NCBI GenBank assembly: GCA_027257055.1
Contig: JAPVLO010000232.1
Span: 3,596,001 to 3,660,000 of the forward strand
Direction of reading: 5' to 3'
DNA length: 64,000 nucleotides
Origin: Cephalopachus bancanus
Lineage: Eukaryota; Chordata; Mammalia; Primates; Tarsiidae
Shown here piece by piece: positions 1 to 12,802 of the stretch. A model generated the notes under the pieces. The model was given only the letters and a program-made list of their open reading frames with translations, made no database searches and was not told the origin of the DNA. Within the stretch, counting starts at the first letter, position 1, and every line of letters starts with the position of its first letter. Both the position numbers and the translations under genes were made by a program.

Positions 1-122
1 TTTGATTTATTGTAGAGATGAGGTCTCACTGCCCAGGCGGGTCTTGAACCTGCAGGCTCATGCAATCCACTCACCTCAGCCTCCCAAAGGTGCGGGATTA
101 CAGGCTGAGCCACCGAGCCCGG
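1..122 (-). mobile_element. Lemur-type Alu, left-monomer part, cut by the window start
   Basis: It carries the ATTTATTGTAGAGATGAGG and GGCTGAGCCACCGAGCCCGG signatures. The rest lies before the window. Confidence 0.9.
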
Positions 123-153
<31 letters not shown>

Positions 154-430
154 TTTTGAGTTGGAGTCTCACTCTGTCGTCCAGACTGGAGTGCAGCCGC
201 TCCCGGCCACTGCAACCTCGACCTGCCGGGCTCCGGTGATCCTTCCACCTCAGCCTTCCAAGTAGCTGGAATTACAGGCATGCGCTACCACGCCTGGCTG
301 ATTTTTTTTGATTTATTGTAGAGATGAGGTCTCGCTGCCTAGACAGGTCTCGAACCTGCGGGCTCATGCAATCCACTCACCTCAGCCTCCCAAAGGCGTG
401 GGATTACAGGCTGAGCCACTGAGCCCGGTT
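123..430 (-). mobile_element. Lemur-type Alu with (TTTA)n tail
   Basis: This is a full dimer from GAGTTGGAGTC to GAGCCCGG. Its A-tail is about eight TTTA units (123-156). Copies of CCGGTTATTTATTT on both sides show it inserted directly against the Alu before it. Confidence 0.9.
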
Positions 431-2508
431 ATTTATTTTTTTAAAGTTTATTTTAGTTTGCATTTTTCTGATTTCTAATGGTGTTGAGCACCTCAGGTCT
501 CTAGTTGTGTTGACTTATGTGGGCCACTTAAGTCTCTTTTGTAAATTGTTTGTTACTTGCCTAGTTTTTTATTATGCTGTCTCTTTTCTCCATTAATCTG
601 TAAGGAAATTAAGTGAATGGTAATCATTTTTTCCGTAAACGGGTTGCTTATGAATATCTTCTAGTTATACTTGTCTGTTTTTATTGTTATACACGTGTTT
701 TAGATTTTATTTTGATGTAGCTATATTTTCCTGTGTGATTTGTATTTCTTCTGCTTTAAGAAATCCTTTCCTAGTATGATTTCATAAAAAATAGTTTGCT
801 TGTGCTTTCTTAATATTTTACAGGTTTGCTTTTTAAACTTGACACTCTTAAGCTATTTGGGATTTATATTTCTATTCATTTATTTTATCTAGAGCTGAAT
901 TTTGACTTTTTGTATCTAATCAATTATGCCAGCATTTCTGATAGTCCATCCTTCCTCTACTGACTTAAATTTTTTTTAGATAGACTTTTTATTGTAGAAT
1001 AGTTTCGATAACTGAAAAGTTGTAAAGACTGTACAAAGAGCCCCAATAATTTTTAATGCCACTTCTGTCATGTTTTCATGTAGGTTTTTATAGTCTTCTG
1101 TTCTACTGGGTTCTTATCTATTCCAACACTAATACCATGCTGTTTTTATTATCCATAACTTTTTGATTTATTTGGATACCCGGCAATGGAGTATTCCTAT
1201 CTTGCTCATCTCCATAGTTATCCAGGCTCTTCCTGGCCTTTTATTCCCCACACCGTTTTAGAATGAGCCTATACAGTTCTGTTAACAACCCTGTTGGGAT
1301 TTTGATGGGAACTTCATTTAATTCATAGAATCAAGAGAATTGATTCTTGAGTCTTTTCATCTATGAACTTGAGAGAACTTCTCTGTTTAATTCTTTAGGT
1401 TCATAAGTATCTTGCTTATCTTTTATTAGATGTATTACTGAGCACTTTATATTTTTGGTTGTTATTGTGAATAGTTTTTTGGTTACATTTTGTTTTATAT
1501 TTCTGGGAAGTCTATTTTTTCATGTTGATCTTGTACTGGCAATTTTGTTAAATTATTTTATGAATTCAAATATAATATTGGAAAAATACATTTGTATATT
1601 TTCCTGGATATTATATGTAAACAACAGGACAGTTTTGTCTCTGTTTCTTAAAATTTAAGGTTATTTGCCCCTTTCATTTGGTTTATTTATTAATTTTTGT
1701 ATAAGTGGAGACCTACAGTATAACTTTGAATGATGGCGGCAATAGTGGGTCACGCCTTTAATGGAAGTGCTTCTAAAATGTCACTATTAAAGTATCATAG
1801 GTCCTTTTAGTTTTTAACTGATTGTTTACACTTCTGCCGGGCGGGAAGCCATAGATTTTATTTTTGTTCCTTTAGATTTTAACCTTAATTGTTTAGCACC
1901 AACTGTGATACAAAGATGTTTTAAAGGTTTTTAAATGTCTCTTTTTCTTTATTATTTCATGTATAGTGTATACTCCTGGCTAACAGCAATTATTAGGTGT
2001 ATGCCAAACTGTAATTTGCTTTTTCTACCATTCTTTCTTTATTTACTCTTTAAAATTTCACTGTACTGAAGAGCTGTATCTTCTTCATTGAATTACTTAT
2101 TATTGTTTAAGTTGATAAGATACCATGGATATTTATTTTGTTCTATGCCTTGTACTCAATCAACATCATTATTTGTTTTGTTGCCAAAATTTGGTTACTG
2201 GTAGCTCCTCCAAGTTGGCTCCTGAGTCCTTCCGACATGCCCCATCATTTTTTGGAAACTTCCTTTCATTCTGGGACCACAAGACATTTCAGGCTCACCT
2301 GTCCTTCCCCTGTCTTAGCCTTGGAATTAGCCATTTCTCTAAGGTTTATTGGAGAAGGGTATTTTGAAACCAAGATCTGTATTCTAGTTGAACACATCAC
2401 TGCTGGTGTGTCACTGATGTAGTCCCTCTTAGCTGACAGAGCAAGGAAATAGGTATGTGTATGTTTATGTATATTATATGTTGTGTGTACACTGGATCTG
2501 TGTATAGA
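431..2508 (-). mobile_element. AT-rich region, largely antisense old L1 debris
   Basis: Many stretches follow the antisense L1 ORF2/3'UTR pattern, for example CATTTTTCTGATTTCTAATG and, at 960-1660, T-rich runs resembling the RT region. There is no coding potential and borders are unclear. Confidence 0.5.
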
Positions 2509-2513
2509 CAGAA

Positions 2514-2571
<58 letters not shown>

Positions 2572-2607
2572 ATATATACACCCAGATCTGTATCTCTTTT
2601 GATTGAA

Positions 2608-2657
<50 letters not shown>

Positions 2658-2690
2658 ATATATACACCCAGATCTGTATCTCTTTTGATT
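2509..2690. repeat. Duplicated (TG)n block beside an L1 end
   Basis: Two (TG)n arrays (about 2515-2567 and 2609-2653) are each followed by TGTATGTATATATACACCCA and GATCTGTATCTCTTTTGATT (2565-2604 and 2651-2690). A short tandem duplication therefore copied the array plus the L1 3' end. Long ORFs here are artefacts. Confidence 0.9.
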
Positions 2691-3245
2691 TCAGCAGCTT
2701 TAGGGTATACAAATCGTTTTGGTTACATGGTTGCATTCTATAGTGGCAATGAAGTCTGGGCTTTAAGTGTGTCTACCATTCCCACCTGTGCACGTTGTAC
2801 CCCATAGGTGATTTTTCATCCCTCACCCCGTTCCCCTCCCCCTTCTGAGTTTTCGTGTCCATTATACCATTCTCCATGTCTTTGCAGTTTCTTAGTTTAG
2901 CTTCCACTTATAAGTGAGAACATGTGGTGTTTGGATTTCTGTTCCCGAGTTAGTTCACTTAGGATGATGTTCTCCAGTTCCATCCAAGTTGCTGCAGAAA
3001 ACATTATTTCATTCGTTTTGAAGACTGAATAGTAGTATTCCATGGTGTATATAGGCCACATTTTCATATCCACTGATCGGTTGAGGGGCATTGACGTTGA
3101 TTCCACATCTTTGCAATTGTGAATTGTGCTGTGAAGAACATGCAGTTGCAGGTGTCTTTTTTGTATAGGACCTCTGTTCCTTTGGATAGATTGTATCTAT
3201 TGATTTCTATCCTTGTGTAGATATAAGTAAAACATGAGTTCAACT
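2650..3245 (-). mobile_element. 5'-truncated L1, antisense, 3' end
   Basis: The minus strand reads the end of L1 ORF2 and the 3'UTR. Peptide pieces in minus-strand frames include MEYYYSVFKTNEIMFSAATW and LSELTREQKSKHHMF, the conserved ORF2 C-terminus. It ends in the TG-rich tail at 2650. Confidence 0.88.
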
Positions 3246-3850
3246 CCAGTTCCAAATCCCCCCACTAATTCTAACCTCTTCTTTCCTTTTTTCTAGCTCT
3301 TTTCTTCAATAGTGAGAAACCTGGTTCTCATTTTTAAAAACGTTATTTGTGCACTCCTAATATACACATAAAATAATTTCAGAATTCTAACCTATGAAAA
3401 AGAGTTCATGACCCTGTGAAAAAAATTTTATTAGCCTGAGTGCAATATCTGTGTATAGTTCTATTTGTTTACTAGAAGACTTACAGCATGTAGTCAAAAT
3501 CTAGAGTTACTGAGGTCACTTCCTTTCCATCCCAGGCCACTCATTATGGTTATATTTTTTATTTGCAACACAGAGGTTCACTTGTCAATGATTTTATTTC
3601 ATTTGGGTACTGGTCCACTCTGGTTGATTTCAATTATTTATTCTGGGGGTAGCATCTGAAACATTATCATCGAGTACTCCAGCAAGTGTCACTTCAGTAT
3701 TCCTTTCTTTGACCTCATCCTGAGTCTCCTGTTCCTGGTATCTTGTTTCCACCATCCCTTCTAAGGAGACCAGTCTCCTTAGTTTTGCTTTGTTCTTTCT
3801 GTGCTTCCTTTTGCACAAGCAAGCAGATGCTTGTATCTTTTCTTACATTC
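3246..3850. other. Intron sequence, nothing recognised
   Basis: AT-rich, with no clear gene or repeat assignment. It may be old L1. Confidence 0.4.
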
Positions 3851-4299
3851 TTTCTTTCTTCCATGAAGGGTAGAATACTACAGATCTTCTCTTATGCTTT
3901 GCTGGAAATCATTCCATATGAGGTCACAGAGATTTTGCTCACTCTTTTGTTTTATTTTTACGCCTACATAGTACTCTGTTGTGTCGATTTACCATAGTTC
4001 AACTGCTCATACCTAGGTATGGGCATTTTGATTATTTTCAGGATTTCACCATTACAAGCAAAAAATGGTTAAATGAATAACATACATATGTATTTTCATG
4101 CTTTTTTTTTTTAAACTTTGGGGGGTGGTCCTTCCTTACTGTTTTCACAGCAGCCATGCCATTTTATGTTTCTACCACCAGTACAGAAGAATCCAGTTCT
4201 CAAGTCCTCACCAACACTTGTCATTTTCTGGGTTTTGTTTTGTTTTTCCCCTTTTGGCAGTATCCATCCTAATGGGTGTGAGGCTGTATCTGTGCTTTT

Positions 4300-4583
4300 T
4301 TTTTTGAGTTGGAGTCTCACTCTGTCGCCCAGACTGGAGTGCAGTGGCTGCTCCCGGCCACCACAGCCTTGACCTGCTGGGCTCCGGCGATCCTTCCGCC
4401 TCAGCCTTCCAAGTAGCTGGAACTACAGGCATGCGCTACCACACCTGGCTAATTTTTTTATTTATTGTAGAGATGAGGTCTCACCAAGTTGCCAGGCGGG
4501 TCTTGAACCCGCGGGCTCAGGCAATCCACTCACCTCAGCCTCCCAAGGTGCGGGATTACAGGCTGAGCCACCGAGCTTGGCTA
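4300..4583 (-). mobile_element. Lemur-type Alu in L1M
   Basis: Full dimer; TSD TATCTGTGCTTTT at 4287-4299 and 4584-4596. Confidence 0.93.
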
Positions 4584-4691
4584 TATCTGTGCTTTTAATT
4601 TGCCTTTCCCTAATGCCTAGTGATGCTGTACATCTTTTCATGTGCTAGTTGGCCATTTATATATCATCTTTGGAGAAATGTCTACTCAGGT

Positions 4692-4836
4692 TTTTGCCCA
4701 TTTTTTTTCTTTTTATGCTCAAATTGCTTCTTCATCTATTTTTTTTTATTAAACATTTTTTATTTTAAAATTGTGGGGTACAGTTAAGGGTTAGGTATAC
4801 AAATATGCATCATTCAGACACCTTTTGCCCATTTTT
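4692..4836 (-). mobile_element. Short retrotransposed insert with TSD
   Basis: TTTTGCCCATTTTT occurs at 4692-4705 and 4823-4836, splitting the L1M. The insert of about 117 bp contains T-rich sequence and GTGGGGTACAGTTAAGGG, resembling a 5'-truncated L1 3' end. Confidence 0.65.
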
Positions 4837-6333
4837 AAATTGGGTTATTTGTCTTATTGTTGAGTTGTGGAGATTCATTATATATTCTGGATGTGAATCC
4901 CAGATATATGATTTTCAATGTTTTCTGCCATTTCATGGGTTGTCTTTTCACTCTGTTGATTGTATCCGTTGATGCATAGAGGTTTTAAATTTTAATGTAG
5001 TCCACTTTTCCTATTTTTACTTTTGTTGACTGTGCTTTTTGTCATATCCTGGAAATCCTTGCTAAATCCAATATTATGAGGATTTCTCACTATATTTTCT
5101 TCTCAGGCTTTTATAGTTTTAGGACTAAGTTTAGGTCTTTGATCTATTTTGAATTACTTTTTATATATGCGCTAAGGTGAGGTTCTGTGTTCATATGTGG
5201 TTTTATTAGGTCTTGCCAATTTCTCCTCCAGGAGAGTAGCACCAGTTTGCATTTCGTCTGCCAGTGTAGCAGAGTGCTTGCTCCCACAGTCTTGCCAATA
5301 GAATATGTTGTACATTAAAGTTTTTGCCAATCTGATAGATAAAAATGTAATCATAGTGTTTAATTTTCACTTCTCTAATTATGTATGGGTTTGAACAGTC
5401 TCTCATATGTTTAGGGTCTATTTTTATATGTCTTATGAATTGTCATTTTGTCTTTTTTTATTTTTTCTGTTTAAATCTAATATTATGCTATATTTTAATG
5501 GGTTTCCTATATTGTGCCAATCTTATATTCTTGGAATAAATCCCTCTTGATCATGGTGTGTTATTTTCTCAGTGTGGTATTGAATTCTGTTTGCTAATAT
5601 TTTATTTAGAATTTCTGCATTGATGTTTATGAGTGATATTATATAAATGATAATGTATAGTCTAAACCTTACTAGATGTTGGTTTCAATGTAATAATTTG
5701 CTTCATAAAAGAAATTGGGAAGTGTTGTTCATTTTCAAGGCTCTCAAGAAATTTATGGAGCATTGGGGCTATCTGGTGTTTGAAAGTTTGGAAATTTTCC
5801 TGTGAAATAATTTGGCTCTTTTACTATTTTACATTTTCACTTTATAATTTTCCCTGTTTTTTTTTTTCCCTATGGAAAGTGGTCTTTTAAAACATTTTCT
5901 GTCTGGTGAAAACGAATTTATTTTCCTAGGAAATTATTCATTTCATCTAGTTTTTCAATTTTATTTATACAGAGATCTTTGTTTTTTTATGGTACTAAAA
6001 TTGTTTCCTGTTTCCTTTTTGTCATTTCTTATTTTTTAATGTTTTCGATTTCTATTCTCTGTCAAAGTAGTGAGCAATTTGTCTATTTTGTTAGATTTTC
6101 TTTTTCAAGAAATAGCTAGGATTGTGATTTGTTTTGTCTTTGTTAATTAGTTTTGTTAGCAGAATTAATTGTTTTCATTTTTTCTGTTTTCTACATCATT
6201 ACTTTCTGCTTTTGTCATTATTATTTCCTTCTTTGTGCTTTCCTTTGTTTATTTTCTTACCCTTTAAAATTTTATTTTGAGCTAGAAATTTAAATTATGT
6301 ATTTAATTTCATCTATCTATATCCAATTGTTAC

Positions 6334-6616
6334 AGACAGGGTCTCACTGTCTCCTGGGTTGGAGTGCAGTGGTGCAGTCATAGCTAATTACAGCCTTGAC
6401 CTTCTGATCTAAAGTGATCCTCTAGCCTCAGCCTTTTGAGTAGCTGGGACTACAGGTGTGAGCCACCACACCCAACTAACTTTTTAATTTTTTGTAGAGA
6501 TATGGAGTCTTGTTATGTTGCTCAGACTGATCTCAAACTCCCAGTCTCAAGCAATCTTCCCACCTTGGACTCCCAAAGTGCTGGGATTATAGGTGTGAAC
6601 CACTATGGCCAGCTTT
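6334..6616 (-). mobile_element. Old AluJ-like element
   Basis: Both monomers are present: CAGGGTCTCACTGTCTCC..., then CCAAAGTGCTGGGATTATAG. It is diverged and lacks the lemur-specific changes. Confidence 0.85.
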
Positions 6617-6800
6617 TAATTCTTTTATTTTTTACTGATAAAAATGTTTAGTGATATGAATATTTTGTCATCACTGTTTTAAATGTATCCTATAGACACT
6701 AATATGTAGAGGTTTCATTGTCACTGGAAAAAATCGTCTTATTTCAGTTTACGTTTTCCCTTTCATCCAAATGTTTGTAATGGAAGCATTTTAAAATTAT

Positions 6801-6832
6801 ACTTGCTCTTAGCCAAAAGACCGAGTAGTGAT
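6801..6832 (-). pseudogene. U2 snRNA 5'-end fragment (32 nt) with TSD
   Basis: Read on the minus strand, 6832 to 6801 matches U2 snRNA nucleotides 1-32, as I recall them, with four differences, including CTTTTGGCTAAGA. Flanks share GCATTTTAA (6786-6794 and 6834-6842), so it looks like a truncated, tailless retropseudogene. It is not functional. Confidence 0.75.
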
Positions 6833-7440
6833 GGCATTTTAAGTATAAAGATGAATGACCTTTTGTATTTATTTGCTTTTATGCTGTCTACTGTACACTT
6901 TACTTCATTATGATCAGTTTTGTGTGTAGTCTTTTTTCTTTTTGACATTTATCGTTCTCTTTACTTGATATGTGATTAATTTTTGTGAAGGTTCCATGGG
7001 TCCTTGAGAAGCAGGTGGATTCTCTGTTATCAGGTATAGAGTTTGATGTGTATATCCATAAACTGACCCTATTCAGTTATGTTGTTTATGCCTTCTTTTT
7101 CCTTTTTTGCTTTATGAGGCTCTAGAGTTTCCTGTTCCTAGTGTGTTTTTTCTATACTCTTTGCACCTGCTGTAGTTTTTGCTTCAAGAATGTGGTTACT
7201 GTGCTATTTGGTGTACTTTGATAGTGAATTGTAACTTTTGGTATTAGAAATGCCATTCCTTGGCATGTGTAATGCTTTCAACTGGCATACCTTTGTTCAT
7301 TCTATATTCCAGCCTTTCTGAATTGGTTTGTTTTACATGTGTGCATAGCTTTGTGAGCCAAATTCAAAATTATTTTCTTTCAATGGTGAGTTAAATCTAT
7401 GAATCCATATGGTGATATGATTGATGTTTTGTCTCTTTTG

Positions 7441-8050
7441 TGAAGGTGTGTATTGTATTACATTTGCTATGTTTCTTTCTCTCTGAGATGCTTATTATTT
7501 GTTCTGTATATACAATTTTGTGGTGTCATAAGGAGAGAAGTAATATATTTTACTTACCCATTGCTTGGTTTATGGCTGAGAGCCCTATAACACAAGACAG
7601 AGTAACAAGACAAAACAAATTTATTTTAAATAAGTTTTACATGACACAGGTACTTTTAGAAATGAAAACCCAAAGAAACAGAGGAATCCATGATTTTTAT
7701 GGACAGTTTCGTAGAAGTATGATTTGGAGAACAAAAGGGAATTATATGATAGTAAACTTGGGGGAACTTAGCAAGATCTGTTCAGTTTCTTTGTGGTGTC
7801 CCTGTGTAACATTTCTTCCTGGAGGGCAAGACATCTGTCATGTGAACTTCAGGGGAGAAGGGAGAGAAAGGTCAGAGAGTGACCTTCTAGGCCTCCTTCA
7901 GGGTTGTAAAGTAGAAGAAGGATCGTGATGGAAAGTCTTCTAGCTCTGCTGTTTTCTTAAATGCCAAGGGGCTGTGTTTTGGGGTTGTAAGTCCCGAACC
8001 CCATCAGCGTTTAGGATTTAAAAAACAATTTTTTTTTGTTTATCTTCAAT
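7441..8050. other. Intron segment of unlike composition, unassigned
   Basis: About 7580-8000 is less AT-rich than its surroundings and splits the L1 region. A 162-codon ORF (7440-7928) shows no recognisable protein. It could be an old antisense LTR, but I cannot place it. Confidence 0.35.
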
Positions 8051-9800
8051 TGTTCACCTTCAAAAAATGCTCTTAGCACCCTGTTTTCTTATTTAACTTT
8101 TGCTCTTTGGTTTATCCATTTTTATTGGAATTCTTCAATTCCCATCTATTATTTATATGACAAACAAGAAACTTTGTTTTTCTCATTGTCTCTTCTCTCC
8201 TGATTTTTAAACTGCATTATCTTTACTTTTCACATGCCACTTTTGTGTAGTTGTCTCCATCTTCATTCCCGCTTTAGTACCTGTCTTAAATCTTTATTTA
8301 CATATTCAGAGTGCCCATCATCAACCCTTTTGTTGGCTGGATGAAGCTCCTCATCTAATAGTTTAAGAGCTCATTGGTGCTCATTTGAAAGCTGTTACTT
8401 TCTAAAGTCTTGGTACTTAAAGGGCAACCTGAGTGGGTATAAATTTTTCAGTTTATGTTTTCATTCTTTGAATTTTTTAAAAGATGCTATTTCATTGTCA
8501 TCTTCTTTTGCATTTTTTATGAAAATTCTGACGCCATTCAAACTTTTTCTTTTTTGTACTTATTTGATCTTTTAGCCCGTACCCTTGAAGATTTTTTTTG
8601 ATCTTAGAAATTTAATGGTTTTACATAGGAATATTTTGGAATTGAGTATTTTGGGTTAATTCCCAGATACCCAGTGGGCTCTTTAATTTTATAAATTCAA
8701 ATATTTTTAAAAATGTCTGACAACTTAAAATTAAAAAACAAATTTTTTTTAGTTCTGATTCATTGTTTTTCTTCTTCCTCTATTAATGTTATTTTTTCTT
8801 TGCTTGTTTTCCATTTCCATTACTTTCTCTTTGATCTTTTTGTTTTTTAAAATTTATTCCACTTTATTCTCTTAGTTTGGTTTCTTGCATTTCCTGAATG
8901 CTTTTTAATGAAATATTCATTTGAGTCTATTCTTTCTTGGGCATTTCAGTTTATTCTTTATGTCTGAGATAATTTTGCTCTTTTCTTCTATTTCCTTTCT
9001 GAGTTTTGCCACCTTCTTTTCATACCCTCCTGTTTATTGTGTGTGTTTTTTTCTTAGTTTTTGAACTTCTGGCTCAAGGTGGCGTTTCATATCCCAAATT
9101 CTTATTTGAGTATGTTGGTTTCATCTGGAACATTATCTTTTAGTTTTTCTGTGCTTTGTGATTATTTTGTTGGAGGGAATTTACCTCTGTTGATATGTAT
9201 TGTATTCTCTTTGTTGGAATACTTCAGTATGCATTATGTTCATTTTTTCTGTTTATTTTTAAGGTATGGGGGTGTTTTTCAGGATTTTTAGCTCATTGGC
9301 TCCCTCTTCTGTCAGTATAGGAAAGTCTGGATACTTTTGTGGGTTTTTTGTTTGTTTTGGTGACAGGAATGTGTGGCTTCTGAAGTTTGGCTCTCTTGTC
9401 ATTGTATAAGATCCTGGATTTTCCTTTTTTGCTTTTTTCTCTTTTAACCACCCAATAGCCAAAGGGCATTTCTCTCTTTCTTTTTTTGTCTTATGTCTTT
9501 CCCAGAAGCTATGTGTTTTAAAAACGGCGCCTTTAGATTGAACTTGCTTTTAAGTCCCTTCTGTGGAGTCAGTGCTCTGATCTGCTTGGATACTTTTTTA
9601 GTATTTGAAACTTAGTGTTAGCTGAGGGTTGACTTTGTGTTTCTTGTAATGCCTTTTTATGGTGGTTTCAGATCAGTCTGAAATTCATCGCTGATTCCTA
9701 TTTTTTATTTTCATAGTTTTTTACTCTGTCTTTGCTTGCAACAAAGCCTTGTGGAAGAGAAAGGGGGAGGGAGGAGATCCCTTGCTGGGATTGTGTATTT
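8051..9800 (-). other. T-rich sequence, probably 5' part of old antisense L1
   Basis: It continues the T-rich bias of the L1 upstream, with antisense ORF1/5'UTR-like runs. There are no genes. Confidence 0.4.
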
Positions 9801-10035
9801 TTTTCTTATTTTTATCTGTAGTTGTTTTGGATTTGGGGCAGTTTCTTGTTGTCAGGTTGACCTGAGGACGTGGTTTTCATGCACTTTGTTCATTACTCTT
9901 TTTGTTCTGCATGGTTTTGGAAGGGACACTGGGAGATGGGGAGCTAAGCAGCCACCACTGCCAGCCTGGGAGCTCCCAGGGCTGGATATTATAGAAGGAC
10001 ATTTGTTTTGACTGTTTTTCTTTTTTGTGAACTTT

Positions 10036-10235
10036 GATGTCACTTTATTTCATTTAATATGCACAACTCTGTGATATGGATAATACTGTCTCCACTTTAC
10101 AGGTGAAAAAATTGAGGTCCAGCAAGATTAAAGAACTGAAGGGCAATCATACAACTAGGAAGTGATGGAGACTCTAGTCAGATCTGATTGTGTGACTCCA
10201 AGCTCTTGTTTTTCCCCCCGCATCACACCATCTCC
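10036..10235 (+). mobile_element. MIR SINE
   Basis: It matches the MIR core in order: TTTAATATGCACAACTCTGTGA, CTCCACTTTACAGGTGAAAA, and CAACTAGGAAGTGATGGAGA. Confidence 0.85.
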
Positions 10236-12276
10236 CTGAGTAACTGAAGATATGCATGCATTGACCAAGGACTGCATGATCATATCTCTCAGTGTTTATC
10301 AACATAGCCAACAGCTGGTCCTTGGCTTCTTGTCCCTTCTGTTATCCTGTGTCCCTGGCATATTTTCAGTAGCCTTTTCTCTACTGTCTGCTACTCCTTG
10401 ACCTTCTAAGGCATGTCCTCTTTCCTGTAAAGGAGATAATGCATATTAAGTGCTGTTCCATGGTAAAATGAGTCAACAATGCCAATTTCATCCATTTTTT
10501 TTCCCCCTAATGGAGCTGTTTACACTACCTTCCCTTAAAGCAAACTTGCCATCATGTCCCTCCTGGCCCACTTTCAGTTATGAAAGGACCAGATCACACT
10601 CATCTTCCTTTCAAAACTTACTGCTGTCTCTGTGCATAGTCTTATCCTGAGTCCATGTAAACTCTGGATTCATGGAAATAATAGCCCTGAGTAGCAGTTG
10701 GCAATGACTTTTGGCTGCTTCCTTTCTGGAGTAGGGTGTTATATTGTCTGTAGTTTTCTTTAAAGTAATTTAATTTGCACCTTAGGGGTGCTTAGCTAAC
10801 ATTTTTGAGGTACCTTAATCATGAATCTACACTCCAGGGGTAGTTAGTTAACATTTGAAAGACCCTGATCAAAATTCTATACTCCAGAGGCAACCAGTGC
10901 ATCAGATGTTGCTCTCAATCTGCACCAGCGGATGCATTAATTAGGATAAAAGTTGTAAGAAGTAATTTTTCACTGGTGAAGGAAGGGAATGGAATTTAAG
11001 GTATGTAGTTGACCAAGTACCTGCATGGAGACAAGACCTGAACAGAGGGCAAGGATGCGGCTTGGTGAAGTCAGCAGCCCCCAGCCTAGGTCCCACCTTG
11101 ACTTGGGCCAGTGCCTGCATTCCTCGAGGGCTGGAAGGTTCACCTGGCCAGTCGAGCATGCTAATCTGTATTACCCGTGTGCCCGAATCCAGCCCGCTTC
11201 TGCCTGCTTCTCCACCCAGAGCTCCTTGGACTTTGCTTAGCCCCACTCATTGTGTGCATTTCTTGTCCATAGAGATGTTACTCTCAACTTTGAGCCAGAC
11301 AACTTCTTTTCAATTTCTTAATTTATATTTTGTATATAATTATGCTTTGAGCAGATTGGATATATCAAAAGTGTGAATTTATAGTGCCATTTTGACCAGA
11401 AGCACAGACATTATTTTGAAATGAGAATCTTATTATTTTCTACTTGAGAATATTATCAGTGTTTTGAGGCCAGGTTCCCATCTGTGAGGTGGCCGGACTG
11501 GAGACACATAATTTGCTCGATACTGTGCTGGCTTATTGGTAATGTTTCTGAAGGCTCCTTTTTATATTGAATTCTGTTCAGTAGTGGCAGATAATGTTTG
11601 TGTTACATAGGGATAATATTTTTGAATACAACATGTAATTTAAGTTATGTAGATTAACTTATATGTATTAACGTTGCATAAATTATGTAATGCGGAGTGT
11701 AAGGAATGATATCTACCAAGAGTTTCTATAGTAAATGCTACGATTGTCTCAAACCTTAATTAACATGTATAAATATAAATGATACCTCAAATAATACAAC
11801 TTATTCAATAGAAAGTTAAAGTATATCATAGGGCTCTTACCATCCACAGTTTGGCTCATGTTACTGATCTTGTCTCAGTAAACATACCGAAGAAAGTTAG
11901 CATCCGTGACCTGGTGGTCTCTAGATGACTTTTTGTACTCACGGGCAGACAAAGTAGTTTTTAAATAAAATACTTAGCTGCCTAACTGGATTATTTAACT
12001 TTATCTGTTACTTTTAAAATGAGCCGTCTATGATACAGGTATACATTTAAGTAGCTGTAGGCAGAGATGTATAGATTTAAACCATATTTAGTGGCATCAT
12101 GGAATTGTAGAGCTTGAAAGGACCTTGGATATCATGGAGTTAGTCCTTTCATGAGTCGCAGAGAATTTCAGTTCAGCCCTCCTGCCATGATTCCATGAGG
12201 CTTACGAATCTCAACCTCAGAGATGATTTCTGTCCCCTCAGACATACATGCCTCTCTATCCATGTCTGTCTATGCA

Positions 12277-12278
<2 letters not shown>

Positions 12279-12321
<43 letters not shown>
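12279..12321. repeat. (TG)n microsatellite
   Basis: About 21 uninterrupted TG units. Confidence 0.97.
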
Positions 12322-12323
<2 letters not shown>

Positions 12324-12453
12324 ATAAGAAACACCTGGAGCCCCAGATTTTTAGTAGAAATAATTGGTTAAAGGGCATTTTCGTATTTAGCACACCCTGT
12401 CAGTGAGTCTTTAAAACTAGATTTCAGAAATCTTCACTTAAGTTCCTCAGAGC

Positions 12454-12493
12454 AAAAAAAAAAAAGAGAGAGAGGAAGAGAGAGAGAGAGAGA
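12454..12493. repeat. A-rich/(GA)n simple repeat
   Basis: Poly-A followed by GAGAGA units with one GGAA interruption. Confidence 0.95.
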
Positions 12494-12796
12494 ATTGAGA
12501 AAGAAAATAAAGTATTTCTAATTTTAAAGTGTTCTAAACCTAAACATTGAGTGCATACTATAGCAATATAGATACTAGGGAATGATTTGGGGTTCAGTAG
12601 TTTTGAAATATATACATTTTGTTCTAATTGCCGTGTGAGGCCTTACTGAATTTTGGTTAAATTATTTTTGCACAGGGCTTTTTTCATAAAGCACCAATAA
12701 TTCTACCTGACCTCACAGGGTTTTTGTGATTATTAGACTAGTCATGGTTTATTATATTATCCTTTTAAATTGCCTATTAATTTTGAGCTGATGTAA

Positions 12797-12802
12797 GTGA
12801 AG
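12797..12802. repeat. Provirus target site duplication, left copy
   Basis: GTGAAG lies immediately before the 5' LTR. The same six bases follow the 3' LTR at 17426-17431. A 6-bp duplication is usual for class II (ERVK/betaretrovirus-like) integration. Confidence 0.93.

Larger units (their letters stand above)
3851..7440 (-). mobile_element. Old antisense L1M, interrupted by Alus and small inserts
   Basis: On the + strand it follows L1M antisense order. CACCAACACTTGTCATTTTC (4210) comes first, then CTTTGGAGAAATGTCTACTC (4670). TTTAGGTCTTTGATCTATTT (5130) follows, and later TTGATCATGGTG (5548) and TTTTTGTGAAGGTTCCATGG (6980). Inserts are listed separately. Confidence 0.7.
10236..12796. other. 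Mostly unique EXOC4 intron
   Basis: No genes seen. It contains a (TG)n array at 12279-12321 and an A/GA-rich simple repeat at 12454-12493. Confidence 0.6.

Noticed and set aside
2266..2736. 156-codon minus-strand ORF rich in His-Thr
   Set aside because: Translation of (CA)n microsatellites; no independent coding evidence.
6801..6832. Functional U2 snRNA gene
   Set aside because: Only the first 32 bases are present, with changes; no promoter or Sm site.
7440..7928. 162-codon plus-strand ORF as a gene
   Set aside because: No splice context, no recognisable domain, alternative start, AT-rich repeat surroundings.
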